DNA from: Bacteroidota bacterium
GTDB lineage: Bacteria > Bacteroidota > Ignavibacteria > UBA10030 > SZUA-254
Assembly (NCBI GenBank): GCA_020056225.1
Contig: JAGVIE010000034.1
Location: 1 to 37,584, forward strand
Length of the DNA stretch: 37,584 nucleotides
Direction of reading: 5' to 3'
Both the position numbers and the translations under genes were made by a program. Shown in pieces: positions 25,306-33,625 of this stretch. How positions within the stretch are numbered: position 1 is the stretch's first letter; every line of letters begins with the position of its first letter. Below the pieces are notes generated by a model. The model saw nothing but the letters and a program-made list of their open reading frames with translations. It ran no database searches and had not been told where the DNA came from.

Positions 25306-25578
25306 CTATCTTATCTCAAAATTATTAAAGTGCAGAACAGGTTGTATCCATTTAATTTTAACATCTGTTATTTGTGCCGCTCGTGGACCGATTTTTACTT
25401 CCCGAATCAACTCTTCTATGAAAGCCCTATCGCCGCTGGCTTCTATTTCAACATCTCCATTATACAAATTTTTCGTAAAGCCGCCGAGTCCTAATTTTGT
25501 TGCTCGCCTAAAAACAAAAAATCTGAAACCGACTCCCTGTACCATACCGCTAACTATGATGCGTGCGCTGACTTCCAT
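25306..25578 (-). CDS. acyP: Acylphosphatase
   Basis: This 90-residue enzyme hydrolyses acyl phosphates such as acetyl phosphate and carbamoyl phosphate. The active-site arginine R19 lies in GMVQGVGFRFF and the asparagine N37 in GFTKNLYNGDVEIEASG. I start at ATG 25578, which matches family length. A longer frame reaches back to 25635, but a strong promoter (25597-25625) sits inside that extension. An AAAAGG ribosome site lies just before the chosen ATG. It is the first gene of the acyP-ispF-dedA-pap2-lnt-ltaE operon. Confidence 0.92.
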   Translation of the reverse strand: MEVSARIIVSGMVQGVGFRFFVFRRATKLGLGGFTKNLYNGDVEIEASGDRAFIEELIREVKIGPRAAQITDVKIKWIQPVLHFNNFEIR

Positions 25579-25596
25579 ACCTTTTCTTTCATAAAA

Positions 25597-25625
25597 ATAA
25601 TACGAGGAAATTGATTCAAAGTCAA
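25597..25625 (-). promoter_or_regulatory. Sigma-70-type promoter for acyP-to-ltaE operon
   Basis: TTGACT (25620-25625) and TATTAT (25597-25602) on the - strand with a 17-base spacer: the closest match to canonical sigma-70 in the window. The start of transcription would be near 25590, 12 bases before the acyP ATG. Confidence 0.75.
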
Positions 25626-25688
25626 ACATGTTCAATATTGAAACGTCTTCTTAAAAATGAGTCGGTTTTCTTGCCGCCTTTTTCAAAT

Positions 25689-25717
25689 TTGAAATTAGTG
25701 TACATGAAGAGTATATT
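25689..25717 (+). promoter_or_regulatory. Sigma-70-type promoter for the histidine kinase operon
   Basis: TTGAAA (25689-25694) and TATATT (25712-25717) on the + strand with a 17-base spacer. It is divergent from the acyP promoter, with 63 bases between the two -35 boxes. Transcription would begin near 25724, about 44 bases before the TTG start. Confidence 0.72.
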
Positions 25718-25767
25718 CAATTGTTAATTAATGTTCTGATCTCTCAATATAGAAGAAAAACGACAAA

Positions 25768-27255
25768 TTGAAATCTCGTCGACCTGAAAATACTATCCAT
25801 AAATCCAATACTTACCAATGTAATTGGATGGATATTTGCAACGCTTTCCCGGATATGTGCTATATAGTCTCCGATAAAGGAACGCTCATAGAAGCAAATC
25901 AAAAGGGACTCGCGGTTATTAATGGCTTGCATGAATCACCGGTCAGTCTTCCATTCTCATTCTTTTTAACAAAGAATATACGGCAATATTTTGAGGATAA
26001 TCTAAAAGATGTTCTAAGCGATGATAAAACAATCAGGATTGAAGCTGAGATAGAGCAACTGAACAAAGTTCCATTAAGCGTCGAACTATATCTCAAAGCA
26101 CTACCCCTCGATATTAATTCGTCAAGAAAAGGATGTCTCGTTGTTGCGCGCGATATTTCCGATAGGAAAAGACAAGAACTCGACCTGCTTCGTTTCACAA
26201 ATCTCGCACAGTATACGGTTAACCCGATAGAAATTACCGACCCCGATGGTAAAATAATCTATGTGAATCCTGCATTCGAGCGCGCCAGCGGTTATCCGAA
26301 AGAGGAAGTACTCGGGAAGAATCCGAACATTTTTAGCAGTAACAAACATCCGCATGGTTTCTGGCAAAAAATGTGGCAGACTATATCTGCCGGAAAAGTA
26401 TGGGTTGGTGAAGTTGAAAATAAAAAACGCACCGGCGAGCCATTCTTCACACAGCTTCTGATCTCACCTATTGTGAACAACGATAGGAAAGTCGTCGGTT
26501 ACTTCGGTATTCATCGCGATTTATCCGACCAGAAATACCTTGAACAACAACTGGTTCATGCGCAGAAAATGGAAAGCATAGGTATGCTCGCCGCAGGTCT
26601 TGCACATGAGGTAGGAAATCCTTTAGCCTCGATATCCTCTCTCGTCCAAGTAATCCAACGAACTAATGATGATGAATTTACTCAGGAGAAGCTCGAACTG
26701 ATTAAAAGTCAGATCACGCGCATATCTCGTATTATCCGCGACCTCGTCGATTTCTCCCGGCGTTCTACATATGAAGTTCAGCTTACCGATATCAATAAAG
26801 TAATCCTTGACGCGATTGAGATCATCAAGGTAAGCAAGAAAGCAAAAGATATCTCCTTCAATTCGGCACTGGAAGATAATCTTCCGCTTCTACCACTAGT
26901 GCCCGATCAGATCGAGCAGGTCTTCATCAATTTATTGCTTAATGCTACCGATGCTCTTCTGGATCAAGCGCCCGGGGTTCCTCCTTACAAGGGATCTAAA
27001 ACAATCAATGTCAGTTCAACGCTCATGGACGATTCATTGTTGATTATGATAGAAGACAATGGCAAGGGAATACGACAAGAAGACCTTGGGAAAATATTTG
27101 AGCCATTTTATACGACGAAAAAAGTCGGCGAAGGAACGGGCCTCGGACTTTGGGTAAGTTATGGAATAATCAAAAGCTTCCGGGGTGAAATCAGGGTAAA
27201 AAGCATCGAGGGAAGAGGCACAACATTCACAATCCGCCTTCCCGCTCAATCATAG
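25768..27255 (+). CDS. Soluble PAS-PAS sensor histidine kinase (NtrB-like)
   Basis: The 495-residue kinase has no transmembrane segment, so it should sense a cytoplasmic signal. A degenerate N-terminal PAS (about 20-130) is followed by a clear PAS/PAC unit (about 140-260, EITDPDGKIIYVNPAFERASGY and VGYFGIHRDLSDQK). HisKA has the phosphorylated H280 in GLAHEVGNPLASI. The ATPase domain has the N-box INLLLNATDAL, G1 EDNGKG (429-434), the F-box FEPFYTTK and G2 GEGTGLGLW. The start is TTG 25768 without an obvious ribosome site; ATG 25828 is an alternative. It is 18 bases from the response regulator that must be its partner. Confidence 0.93.
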   Translation: MKSRRPENTIHKSNTYQCNWMDICNAFPDMCYIVSDKGTLIEANQKGLAVINGLHESPVSLPFSFFLTKNIRQYFEDNLKDVLSDDKTIRIEAEIEQLNKVPLSVELYLKALPLDINSSRKGCLVVARDISDRKRQELDLLRFTNLAQYTVNPIEITDPDGKIIYVNPAFERASGYPKEEVLGKNPNIFSSNKHPHGFWQKMWQTISAGKVWVGEVENKKRTGEPFFTQLLISPIVNNDRKVVGYFGIHRDLSDQKYLEQQLVHAQKMESIGMLAAGLAHEVGNPLASISSLVQVIQRTNDDEFTQEKLELIKSQITRISRIIRDLVDFSRRSTYEVQLTDINKVILDAIEIIKVSKKAKDISFNSALEDNLPLLPLVPDQIEQVFINLLLNATDALLDQAPGVPPYKGSKTINVSSTLMDDSLLIMIEDNGKGIRQEDLGKIFEPFYTTKKVGEGTGLGLWVSYGIIKSFRGEIRVKSIEGRGTTFTIRLPAQS

Positions 27256-27273
27256 GAATCTCAAAAAAAAATA

Positions 27274-28629
27274 ATGGCAGATAGAATATTAGTCGTTGAC
27301 GACGAAAAGATAATTCGTGAATCGATGTCCTTTATATTGAATAAAGAAGGTTACTCGGTTGTAGAAGCATCGAACGGCAGTGAAGCGTATCAAAAACTGC
27401 TTGAAGGCACATTCGATCTTCTAATCACAGATCTCGAGATGCCTGAGATGAAAGGAATCGAGCTTCTTGATAAGGCGATGCATTCGAGTCCGCAGACATC
27501 GGTTGTTGTGATAACTGCGTACGGTTCACTAGATACAGCAATATCGGCATTACGAAAAGGTGCGAGCGATTACGTACTGAAACCGATTGATTTTGACGAT
27601 CTCATCCTCCGAATCCGGCGGCTTCTCGGATATAAAAAACTTTCTCTCGAAAACCAGATTCTTCGCCGTGAACTTCATCAGGAATTTAATTTTGCGAACA
27701 TCATCGGGAAAAGTTCAGCGATGCAGAGAGTATTCCAGATGATCTCGATGGTGTCGCCAACCGATAGCACGGTTTTGATTACAGGTAAAAGCGGAACGGG
27801 TAAGGAACTAGTTGCCCGTGCGCTCCATTTCAACAGTCTGCGCAATACACAGCCATTTGTGGTAGTGAATTGCGGCGCGATTTCTGAAACTCTTATCGAG
27901 AGTGAACTTTTCGGACATAAGAGGGGCGCGTTCACCGGCGCGGTTGCAGACAAAATTGGTTACTTCAAAGCCGCAGACGGAGGAACTTTATATCTTGACG
28001 AAATAAGCGAGATGCCATTGCAACTTCAGGTGAAATTACTGCGGGCAATAGAACAAAAGGAAATAATTCCGGTAGGTGTTCCCAACTCGATAAATGTTGA
28101 TGTTCGAATTCTTGCTTCTACGAACAGAGATTTACGCAAAGAAGTCGAGGCGGGCAGATTCAGGGAAGATTTGTTCTACCGGCTCGACGTTGTAAACATT
28201 CACCTCCCTCCTCTTATCGAACGTGGCGACGATATTCCTTTGCTTGTAGAGCATTTTGTTGAGAAGTACCGCAGTCAGAATCGGAAAACAATCAAAGGTG
28301 TTGATAATGAAGTAATGCGCCGTTTGATGCAGCATGAATGGAAGGGCGAAATCCGTGAGCTTGAAAATATCATCGAGCGTGCGCTAATTTTTTGCAAGGG
28401 AGATTTTATCACAGTTTCCGATCTGCCCGACTCAGTCCATACTTCCCAACCGCTACACATGTTAAATGGCGGGCACTCTCTCGAAAGCGCAATGAACGAA
28501 TTAACCCGCCAGTATATCATCGCCTCACTCCAGCGAAATAATCACGATAAAGAAAAGACCGCACGTGAGTTGAAAATCAGTTTGCCGACTCTCTACCGCA
28601 GAATAAAAGAGTTGAATATTAATAAATAA
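27274..28629 (+). CDS. NtrC-family sigma-54-dependent response regulator
   Basis: The 451-residue regulator has three parts. The receiver domain (1-120) carries the phosphorylated D53 in LLITDLEMP, with acidic pocket VVDDE and K104. The AAA+ domain (about 140-375) has Walker A GKSGTGK (172-178), the GAFTGA sigma-54 contact loop (219-224) and Walker B GGTLYLDE (237-244). The C-terminal Fis-type helix-turn-helix (about 410-450) reads [21 protein letters not shown]. It should activate sigma-54 promoters when phosphorylated by the kinase encoded 18 bases upstream. I found no convincing GG-N10-GC promoter in the window, so its targets are probably elsewhere. Confidence 0.96.
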   Translation: MADRILVVDDEKIIRESMSFILNKEGYSVVEASNGSEAYQKLLEGTFDLLITDLEMPEMKGIELLDKAMHSSPQTSVVVITAYGSLDTAISALRKGASDYVLKPIDFDDLILRIRRLLGYKKLSLENQILRRELHQEFNFANIIGKSSAMQRVFQMISMVSPTDSTVLITGKSGTGKELVARALHFNSLRNTQPFVVVNCGAISETLIESELFGHKRGAFTGAVADKIGYFKAADGGTLYLDEISEMPLQLQVKLLRAIEQKEIIPVGVPNSINVDVRILASTNRDLRKEVEAGRFREDLFYRLDVVNIHLPPLIERGDDIPLLVEHFVEKYRSQNRKTIKGVDNEVMRRLMQHEWKGEIRELENIIERALIFCKGDFITVSDLPDSVHTSQPLHMLNGGHSLESAMNELTRQYIIASLQRNNHDKEKTARELKISLPTLYRRIKELNINK

Positions 28630-28645
28630 TACTACCTCTAATTTT

Positions 28646-30634
28646 TTGAAACATCTGCCCAAGCATATCGTTTTTCTATTCGCGGTCTATCTTCTCGGAA
28701 TCATTTTCTTTACGGCATTCAGAGTTGTATTATTGCTTTCAGAGATTAGGCAATTAGAACCGCTCCCCGATTCTTTCGGATTACTTACTCAGGCATTTAT
28801 TATGGGTTTCAGGTTCGATACGGTGATCTCGGGATACTTCCTCATTGTGCCGCTCCTGATTCTGTCGATCACATCGAGTTTGAGGTGGGAAGCAAAATGG
28901 TACTACAAACTAATCGGACTTTACATTATCGTAATATACTCCTTCGGCTTCCTTATTTATTCAATCGATATTCCATTCTTCAAATATTATTTTTCGCATG
29001 TCACGGTTATCATTTTTAACTGGACGGGTGATGCCGGTTTTATTTTCAAGATGATTTATGAAGAGATCGCTTATTTCATTTTCCTGTTTGTCTTTCTCAT
29101 CGCTGGATTTGTATTTTTTATTATCCTGCGAAAATTAAGGATCAGAATCTTAGAAGCTACTCCACTCCGTACCGAAACACAGTCGACGAAGGCGACAATT
29201 TATAATATCGCTGTCTCACTGGCGGCAGTTGCGCTGATGTTCATAGGAATTCGGGGGCGTTTGAATGAAAAATCTCCGATACGGGTTGGGACTGCATTTT
29301 TCTCGAACTACGCTTTCCCCAATCAATTAGGATTGAATCCGGTATTTACATTTATTCGAAGCGCGCTTGACGCAAATAGACCCGAGAATAAAACACTTCA
29401 TCTGATGAATGATCAAACTGCCATCGAGAATGCCAGACGATATTTCCAGATCGATTCTATATCGCAATATTCATCACCTGTCGCCCGTAAGGTTGTACCG
29501 CTATCTCAATCTCGTAATGCAAATGTGATTGTTGTAGTAATGGAAAGCATGTCGGCAAACAAGATGCTGCACTTCGGCAATAAAGATAATCTCACACCAT
29601 TTCTCGATAGTCTGGCGAATTCGTCCTACTGCTTTGATAATGCCTATACAGCCGGTATTCATACGTTTAACGGCGAATATGGAACATTATTCGCCTATCC
29701 TGCACTGCTCAAGCAGCATCCCATGAACACTGCTGTTATAGGGGAATACACCGGATTCCCGAACACACTTAAGGACCATGGTTATCAGTCAATATATTTC
29801 ACAACCCACGACGATCAATTTGATAATATCGGCGGATTCCTCAGCGCTAATAATTTTCAATTTATCGTTTCTCTAAAAGACTATCCATCGGAAAAAGTAT
29901 TAAGTACACTTGGAGTTCCGGATGATTATATGTTCGAATTTTCAATACCTAAACTTAATGATCTTTTTAAGGATGGAAAACCGTTCTTCGCCGCCTACAT
30001 GACTGCAAGCGACCATGGACCGCTAATCATTCCGGAGGATGTTCCATTCCACCCTCGTTCGAATGACATGCAGCACCAGATCGTCGAGTATGCCGATTGG
30101 TCGATTGAAAAGTTTATTAAATTAGCGTCGCTTCAGGAATGGTTTCGCAATACAATATTCGTTTTCGTTGCAGACCATGGCAGTGTTACCGAGAATAATA
30201 TCTATGATATGCCTCTCTCCTATCATCATACGCCGCTTATCATCTATGCTCCATATCTCCTGACGAGCGCTGAACATTTTTCCAGCCTTGGCGGACAAAT
30301 TGATATCTTCCCGACAGTCATGGGATTATTGAATATCGAATATATTAACAATACGATGGGAGTCGATTTACTGAGAGAACAAAGACCTTGTATTTATTTT
30401 TGTGCCGACAGTAAAATCGGCTGTCTCGATCAGGAATATTTTTATGTTTTCAGGGATAATGGAATCGAGTCGCTCTACAAATACCGAGACTCGGACGTGG
30501 CAAATTATTTCGATAAGAATAAGTCAAAAGCCGACAGTTTGAAAACTTACGCTTTCTCTATGATGCAAACAGCGCAGTGGTTGATATCAAACAATAAAAC
30601 AGGCAAGCAGAATAACCATTATAATATAAAGTAG
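28646..30634 (+). CDS. LTA synthase-family membrane sulfatase (phosphoglycerol/phosphoethanolamine transferase-like)
   Basis: The 662-residue protein has five N-terminal transmembrane helices (about 5-185) and a periplasmic sulfatase-fold domain (about 295-600). Metal-site and catalytic blocks visible are NVIVVVMESMSA, the AGIHTFNGEYGTL segment that holds the likely nucleophilic Thr, YMTASDHGPLIIP and FVFVADHGS. Relatives in Gram-negatives include OpgB- and EptA-like enzymes that put phosphoglycerol or phosphoethanolamine on glycans or lipids; the Gram-positive LtaS makes lipoteichoic acid. The acceptor here is unknown. Start is TTG 28646, without a clear ribosome site, 16 bases after the response regulator. 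The stop is only 2 bases from the stop of the convergent eamA gene. Confidence 0.9.
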   Translation: MKHLPKHIVFLFAVYLLGIIFFTAFRVVLLLSEIRQLEPLPDSFGLLTQAFIMGFRFDTVISGYFLIVPLLILSITSSLRWEAKWYYKLIGLYIIVIYSFGFLIYSIDIPFFKYYFSHVTVIIFNWTGDAGFIFKMIYEEIAYFIFLFVFLIAGFVFFIILRKLRIRILEATPLRTETQSTKATIYNIAVSLAAVALMFIGIRGRLNEKSPIRVGTAFFSNYAFPNQLGLNPVFTFIRSALDANRPENKTLHLMNDQTAIENARRYFQIDSISQYSSPVARKVVPLSQSRNANVIVVVMESMSANKMLHFGNKDNLTPFLDSLANSSYCFDNAYTAGIHTFNGEYGTLFAYPALLKQHPMNTAVIGEYTGFPNTLKDHGYQSIYFTTHDDQFDNIGGFLSANNFQFIVSLKDYPSEKVLSTLGVPDDYMFEFSIPKLNDLFKDGKPFFAAYMTASDHGPLIIPEDVPFHPRSNDMQHQIVEYADWSIEKFIKLASLQEWFRNTIFVFVADHGSVTENNIYDMPLSYHHTPLIIYAPYLLTSAEHFSSLGGQIDIFPTVMGLLNIEYINNTMGVDLLREQRPCIYFCADSKIGCLDQEYFYVFRDNGIESLYKYRDSDVANYFDKNKSKADSLKTYAFSMMQTAQWLISNNKTGKQNNHYNIK

Positions 30635-30636
30635 AA

Positions 30637-31542
30637 TTATGTTTCTCTAACCACGCTTTTCTTTAAACCCGGAATATAATCGGAGAATTCCGACAGAACC
30701 AATCCTGTCATTATAAAAACCCCGCCTGCAATTCCAAGCATACCAATATTTTCACCTCTTACATAATAAGCGAAGATCGCGGCAATGACAGGTTCAAGAG
30801 AAAATATCACAGCCGCACGCGTCGGTGTAGTATAGCCCTGGAAATGATTCTGCACCCACATTGATATTACCGTTGCAAAGATTACGAGATAGAGAAGTGA
30901 CCAGACAAAATTCGGAGTGAATTCCATTCTGATATCTTCAAAAAGCCACGCCGATAATAATCCGAGGATTCCACAAAAAACGAATTGTACGTAGGTTAGC
31001 TGCAGTTTATCAGGCTCTGATGACGCGAAATCAAGATACACGATGTATAACGCGAACATCAACGCACAACCGAGTGTCAACGCATCGCCCACATTGAAAG
31101 CCCCGCCAGATGGTGACGTGAGTAAATATAATCCGATGGCAGCACAGACGACTCCAAAAATGTTTCCATATTTTAGCGCCTTCCGAACAAGTTTTAAAAT
31201 GTTCTGGACGGAATAATGTACAATCGGCGTCAATACAACCAGCAATCCTGTAAAGAAAGCATTCTTTGACGCTGTCGTATATTGTAATCCGATTGTCTGA
31301 AGCGCAAAACCGAGAAACAACAAACCTCCTAAAACGGATCCTTTGATGATTGTCGATAATGGAATGACGCTAACTCTCCGGAAATATAAGGCTAAAACAA
31401 TTCCAGCTGCGAGCAGAAACCTTACGCCGCAATAAAATAATGGTGAAGCATGATCCAGCAGGGCTTTTGAGATAACGAATGTACTCCCCCAGATGACAGT
31501 GACAAATAAAAGATATAATTCCGATTTACGTTGCGCTGACAA
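30637..31542 (-). CDS. EamA/DMT-family transporter
   Basis: The 301-residue protein has ten hydrophobic helices in two EamA repeats (about 5-140 and 150-290). The typical AxxWGSTFVISK N-terminal motif, the FLLAAGIVL region and the second-repeat RAAVIFSLEPVIAAIFAYY and GGVFIMTGLVLSE blocks identify the drug/metabolite exporter superfamily. Substrate unknown. The only available start is TTG 31542; an in-frame stop lies just upstream. It is 91 bases after the DUF362 gene and may be the last member of that transcript. Confidence 0.9.
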   Translation of the reverse strand: MSAQRKSELYLLFVTVIWGSTFVISKALLDHASPLFYCGVRFLLAAGIVLALYFRRVSVIPLSTIIKGSVLGGLLFLGFALQTIGLQYTTASKNAFFTGLLVVLTPIVHYSVQNILKLVRKALKYGNIFGVVCAAIGLYLLTSPSGGAFNVGDALTLGCALMFALYIVYLDFASSEPDKLQLTYVQFVFCGILGLLSAWLFEDIRMEFTPNFVWSLLYLVIFATVISMWVQNHFQGYTTPTRAAVIFSLEPVIAAIFAYYVRGENIGMLGIAGGVFIMTGLVLSEFSDYIPGLKKSVVRET

Positions 31543-31633
31543 GGTTAGAATAATTTATGATTTCTGATGATTAACTGGACAATCTCTGAACGATAAAAAA
31601 ATGCGTAGAATATTTACCAAGAGCATCCGCACA

Positions 31634-32737
31634 TTATATCCATATCTCACCCGATCTGTATTTCTCGAAGAGTTGCCCCCAGTGTGTCGTGCGTTTCCAG
31701 TCTTCGAATACTTTCCGGTCTTTTATGGGCCAGCGGTAAAAATCATGGTAAGCTTCAGAGCCGAAAACGAACATATGCACCATAGGAGTGTGAAAGAAAA
31801 GTTTCTGCATAAACTTTAACGGTCCGAACCATGCAAGGTTGCCGAATAAGCTCACAGCATTGTTGCCAACTGAGAATCCCCATGATTCGTTCGATATATC
31901 ACTGCCTACAATTTCTATATCTCTAATATCACCTACTCCAAGTTTATCGTTGTGGGCAACATTGATGTACTCGATGCTCATCGGATCGAAGCCCATCATT
32001 TTTGCGGCTACCGCATCGATTGCAACCTGATCGGAACTGGCTAGCATATAATCTTTGATTACAGGAAACATCGTTCGCGGACCGGGACCATTACCAACCG
32101 TGGTACCATCCATTACGGCAAATATTCCGGAATGTATTTCTTTCTGAATAGCCAGTAAGTCAACAAGCGTTCTGTGAATCCACGAATGTGTGTAATGTCT
32201 CTTTGTGTTAAGCAATCCGCCGAATGCATTTTTCATCGCACCGGTTGTAGTCGTGTATATATGACACTTTACTGTTGGAAGATGAACTATATTTTTCCCC
32301 TCGAAATAGTCCGGTATAGTGATTCCTTCTGGATAAATTTTATTAAGAACGTGCATACGTGCCTTGGGTTTGAAGACGATCCATCGCATATCTTCATCCC
32401 TGAAATTATAAAGAACCGGAATATTATATCGTTTGAAGATCGGCACATAATTATTCAAATCCTCGCCTTTGAATGCATTCGTAACAACCGTTTTATTCTG
32501 CACACAGACTTGATCGTTGTAACCGGCGTTCTTCAAAGCAAGTATGGTTCCTTCCATCTGCCATGGAGTTGTATTCGCCGCGGGGAAAGGAAAATGCCAG
32601 GAGATATTATCTTTAAGGATGGTCGTTTTTCCTTTTGCTAATGTCTCTTGAACACCCGCCAGCATCATTAGTTGTTCGATATCTTTAAAGATCGTTTCTG
32701 GACGCGTTTTTATTACAGCTACTTTTGATTTTGCCAT
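31634..32737 (-). CDS. DUF362 domain-containing protein
   Basis: The 367-residue protein belongs to the DUF362 family. Typical segments are TILKDNISWHFPFP near the N-terminus, VHLPTVKCHIYTTTTGAMKNAFGG in the middle and AVMDGTTVGNGPGPR followed by SSDQVAIDAVAAKMMGFDP. No ferredoxin 4Fe-4S motif is attached, unlike many relatives. Biochemical function of the family is not settled; I do not assign one. The start is ATG 32737, 4 bases after the ubiA stop; an upstream frame extending into ubiA is not credible. It is probably translationally coupled to ubiA. Confidence 0.88.
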   Translation of the reverse strand: MAKSKVAVIKTRPETIFKDIEQLMMLAGVQETLAKGKTTILKDNISWHFPFPAANTTPWQMEGTILALKNAGYNDQVCVQNKTVVTNAFKGEDLNNYVPIFKRYNIPVLYNFRDEDMRWIVFKPKARMHVLNKIYPEGITIPDYFEGKNIVHLPTVKCHIYTTTTGAMKNAFGGLLNTKRHYTHSWIHRTLVDLLAIQKEIHSGIFAVMDGTTVGNGPGPRTMFPVIKDYMLASSDQVAIDAVAAKMMGFDPMSIEYINVAHNDKLGVGDIRDIEIVGSDISNESWGFSVGNNAVSLFGNLAWFGPLKFMQKLFFHTPMVHMFVFGSEAYHDFYRWPIKDRKVFEDWKRTTHWGQLFEKYRSGEIWI

Positions 32738-32741
32738 GATA

Positions 32742-33623
32742 TTATTTTCCGTAGATAATAATGGTGACGGTGATAATCCACAATACAATATTGAAAAGAA
32801 GCGGTAAATCTGTCAATGCCAACCTGGTGGGATCTCCGCCTTCATCTTTTTTATGTACAAGATATAAATACCGGAATATACCGTACAAAACAAACGGCAC
32901 CGTGTATATAAGATGTTTCGTCCCAAATTTATGAACCGTTTCATCCGAAATAGTATATAATGCATACGACATCACGGTCGTTGCGGTGACAATCCCGATC
33001 ATCTGATCGAGGAAGTATGGGCTGTAATGTTGTAAAACCGGCCGATGAGTGTTTGCACCATTTTCTAGGATCTTGATCTCATGCCGACGTTTACTGAATC
33101 CGAGGAATAATGACAGCAAGATCGTACAAATTATTAACCACTCGGATGAAGGAACACCTATGAGCACAGCACCGGCAATAACACGCAAAACGAATCCTGC
33201 CGCTATTGTCATAACATCTAATATGACCACCCTTTTTAACTGGTAAGTATACCAGATGTTGATGACAACGTATCCTAACAGTACAATACCAAATTCAAAT
33301 TTCAAATGAAATGAAACGAATATCCCAACGAATAAAAATAAGACTGATGCAACAATCGCATTCTTCACGGATAGCTTGCCTGACGGCAGTGCCCGTTTAG
33401 ATTTTATAGGATGCAGTTTATCCTTTTCTATATCGACGATATCGTTAAAAAGATAAACTCCGCTTGCCGTCAAACAGAAAATAAAAAAACCCTCAAGCGT
33501 GATGAGCACATCGGGATAATTGAAAAGATTAGCCGAAAATATTAAAGCGGCAAAGATAAAGAGGTTTTTTATCCACTGCTGAAACCTCATTGAGGCGACG
33601 ATATATCCTAAGGTATTATTCAT
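32742..33623 (-). CDS. UbiA-family prenyltransferase, decaprenyl-phosphate phosphoribosyltransferase-like
   Basis: The 293-residue integral membrane protein has eight to nine hydrophobic helices. The opening MRFQQWIKNLFIFAALIFS and first Asp-rich motif NDIVDIEKDKLHPIKSKRALPSG are those of the branch that transfers phosphoribose from PRPP to polyprenyl phosphate (Rv3806c-like), rather than quinone prenyltransferases. The second acidic motif is reduced to DVMTIAAGFVLRVIAGA. In actinobacteria this reaction feeds arabinan synthesis; in this group of bacteria the role is not known and no DprE1/E2-like gene is visible here. Start ATG 33623 is 2 bases after the mutase stop. Confidence 0.88.
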   Translation of the reverse strand: MNNTLGYIVASMRFQQWIKNLFIFAALIFSANLFNYPDVLITLEGFFIFCLTASGVYLFNDIVDIEKDKLHPIKSKRALPSGKLSVKNAIVASVLFLFVGIFVSFHLKFEFGIVLLGYVVINIWYTYQLKRVVILDVMTIAAGFVLRVIAGAVLIGVPSSEWLIICTILLSLFLGFSKRRHEIKILENGANTHRPVLQHYSPYFLDQMIGIVTATTVMSYALYTISDETVHKFGTKHLIYTVPFVLYGIFRYLYLVHKKDEGGDPTRLALTDLPLLFNIVLWIITVTIIIYGK

Positions 33624-33625
33624 TG

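Noticed and set aside
28600-28646. Sigma-54 promoter before the LTA-synthase-like gene
   Set aside because: No GG-N10-GC element is present in the short gap; the gene is better explained by read-through from the regulator operon.
32738-32788. Upstream start for the DUF362 gene
   Set aside because: The extra 17 codons lie inside the 3' end of ubiA; ATG 32737 begins with a normal DUF362 N-terminus 4 bases after the ubiA stop.
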